This document shows positions 63,905 to 64,000 of a stretch of DNA of 64,000 bases, piece by piece. Under the pieces are notes generated by a model. It searched no databases. It was given only the letters and a program-made list of their open reading frames with translations, and had not been told where the DNA came from. This stretch comes from Dyadobacter linearis (lineage in GTDB: Bacteria; Bacteroidota; Bacteroidia; Cytophagales; Spirosomataceae): positions 62,001 to 126,000 of the forward strand of contig NZ_CAJRAU010000003.1 of the NCBI RefSeq assembly GCF_907165045.1, read 5' to 3'. Position 1 is the stretch's first letter. Each line of letters begins with the position of its first letter. Both the position numbers and the translations under genes were made by a program.

Positions 63905-64000
63905 TTACCGAAAGAACCGGGGTATACTCCATTCAAATTTTACAGCGAGAAGCCTGATCACGATGATCACGAGTGAAGCGGAGATAAATGCGGTATTCCG
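63905..64000 (-). CDS. TRIC/UPF0126-type channel protein, C-terminal end, cut by window end
   Basis: The minus strand is open for 31 codons from the window edge to a TAA (63905-63907). The peptide reads NTAFISASLVIIVIRLLAVK then FEWSIPRFFR, a membrane helix followed by the basic C-terminal end typical of trimeric intracellular cation channel (UPF0126/YicG) proteins. Only the last helix is in the window, so the assignment rests on a short segment. It converges on the DUF2911 gene with 11 bases between. Confidence 0.6.
   Translation of the reverse strand, partial: RNTAFISASLVIIVIRLLAVKFEWSIPRFFR

Overview
The window is a 64 kb chromosomal segment from a Bacteroidota bacterium of the Cytophagales type, most like Dyadobacter and its relatives. 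That placement is inference from gene content: the type IX secretion regulator PorX, a PorW/SprE-like lipoprotein, a T9SS-sorted subtilase, an F-type ATPase subunit a with a long exported N-terminus, several DUF families typical of this group, and promoters matching the Bacteroidota -7 element TAnnTTTG. Almost no start codon has a Shine-Dalgarno sequence, which also fits the phylum. The segment is mostly housekeeping and is densely packed. I found no tRNA, rRNA, CRISPR array, prophage or classical insertion sequence. Both ends cut genes: fabH on the left and a TRIC/UPF0126 channel gene on the right.

Layout. 1-4.9 kb: end of fabH, a CoA-binding protein, a free-standing NUMOD4/HNH-like protein, an atypical A-type Fe-S carrier, a membrane-anchored protein and mutS2. 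5-13.9 kb: a sugar-oxidation island with an MFS transporter, two Gfo/Idh/MocA oxidoreductases, a TIM-barrel isomerase/epimerase and a large exported ThuA/glucose-dehydrogenase/PKD/cytochrome c protein. A small four-helix-bundle gene flanked by inverted TGAATGAT-type repeats has been inserted into this operon. 14-17.6 kb: a minus-strand run (DUF4905, LysM-RlpA-like, small membrane protein, TIGR02757) divergent from kdsB. 17.7-26.5 kb: porX, ftsE, a transaldolase-like aldolase, the SRP RNA gene, a TPR lipoprotein, birA, rsfS, ftsH and an aldose 1-epimerase.

26.5-29.3 kb holds the most unusual locus. It is a four-gene minus-strand operon encoding a PqqD-like RiPP recognition element, a lasso-peptide B2-type transglutaminase-like protease, an HprK-like kinase and a nucleotidyltransferase. 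This is the tailoring set of a lasso-peptide cluster, but no asparagine-synthetase-like cyclase and no precursor gene lie beside it.

29.3-40.8 kb: a lysine-degradation pair (aminoadipate-semialdehyde dehydrogenase and a saccharopine dehydrogenase-like protein), a BaiN-type flavoprotein, uvrC, glycerate kinase, PBP1A and the PorW/SprE-like lipoprotein. 40.9-44.2 kb: the F-ATPase membrane-sector genes (AtpZ-like, a small membrane protein, atpB, atpE, atpF, atpH). They end at a strong terminator without atpA or atpG, and a terminator-like hairpin lies between atpE and atpF. 44.2-55.7 kb: a second exported sugar-isomerase/esterase pair, clpC, a WbqC-like protein, a Sua5-type tRNA-modification enzyme, a frameshifted family 2 glycosyltransferase, a YihY/BrkB membrane protein, a thioesterase, mltG and an Ldh-family dehydrogenase. 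55.8-64 kb: a DUF502 protein, an exported unknown, aroA, a membrane-anchored glutamate-synthase-like FMN protein, a lipoprotein/T9SS-subtilase pair, a NUDIX hydrolase and a DUF2911/TPR protein.

Coordinates follow the start codons I judged most likely. Where an upstream in-frame start exists, the entry says so. All family assignments come from reading motifs by eye, without database searches.
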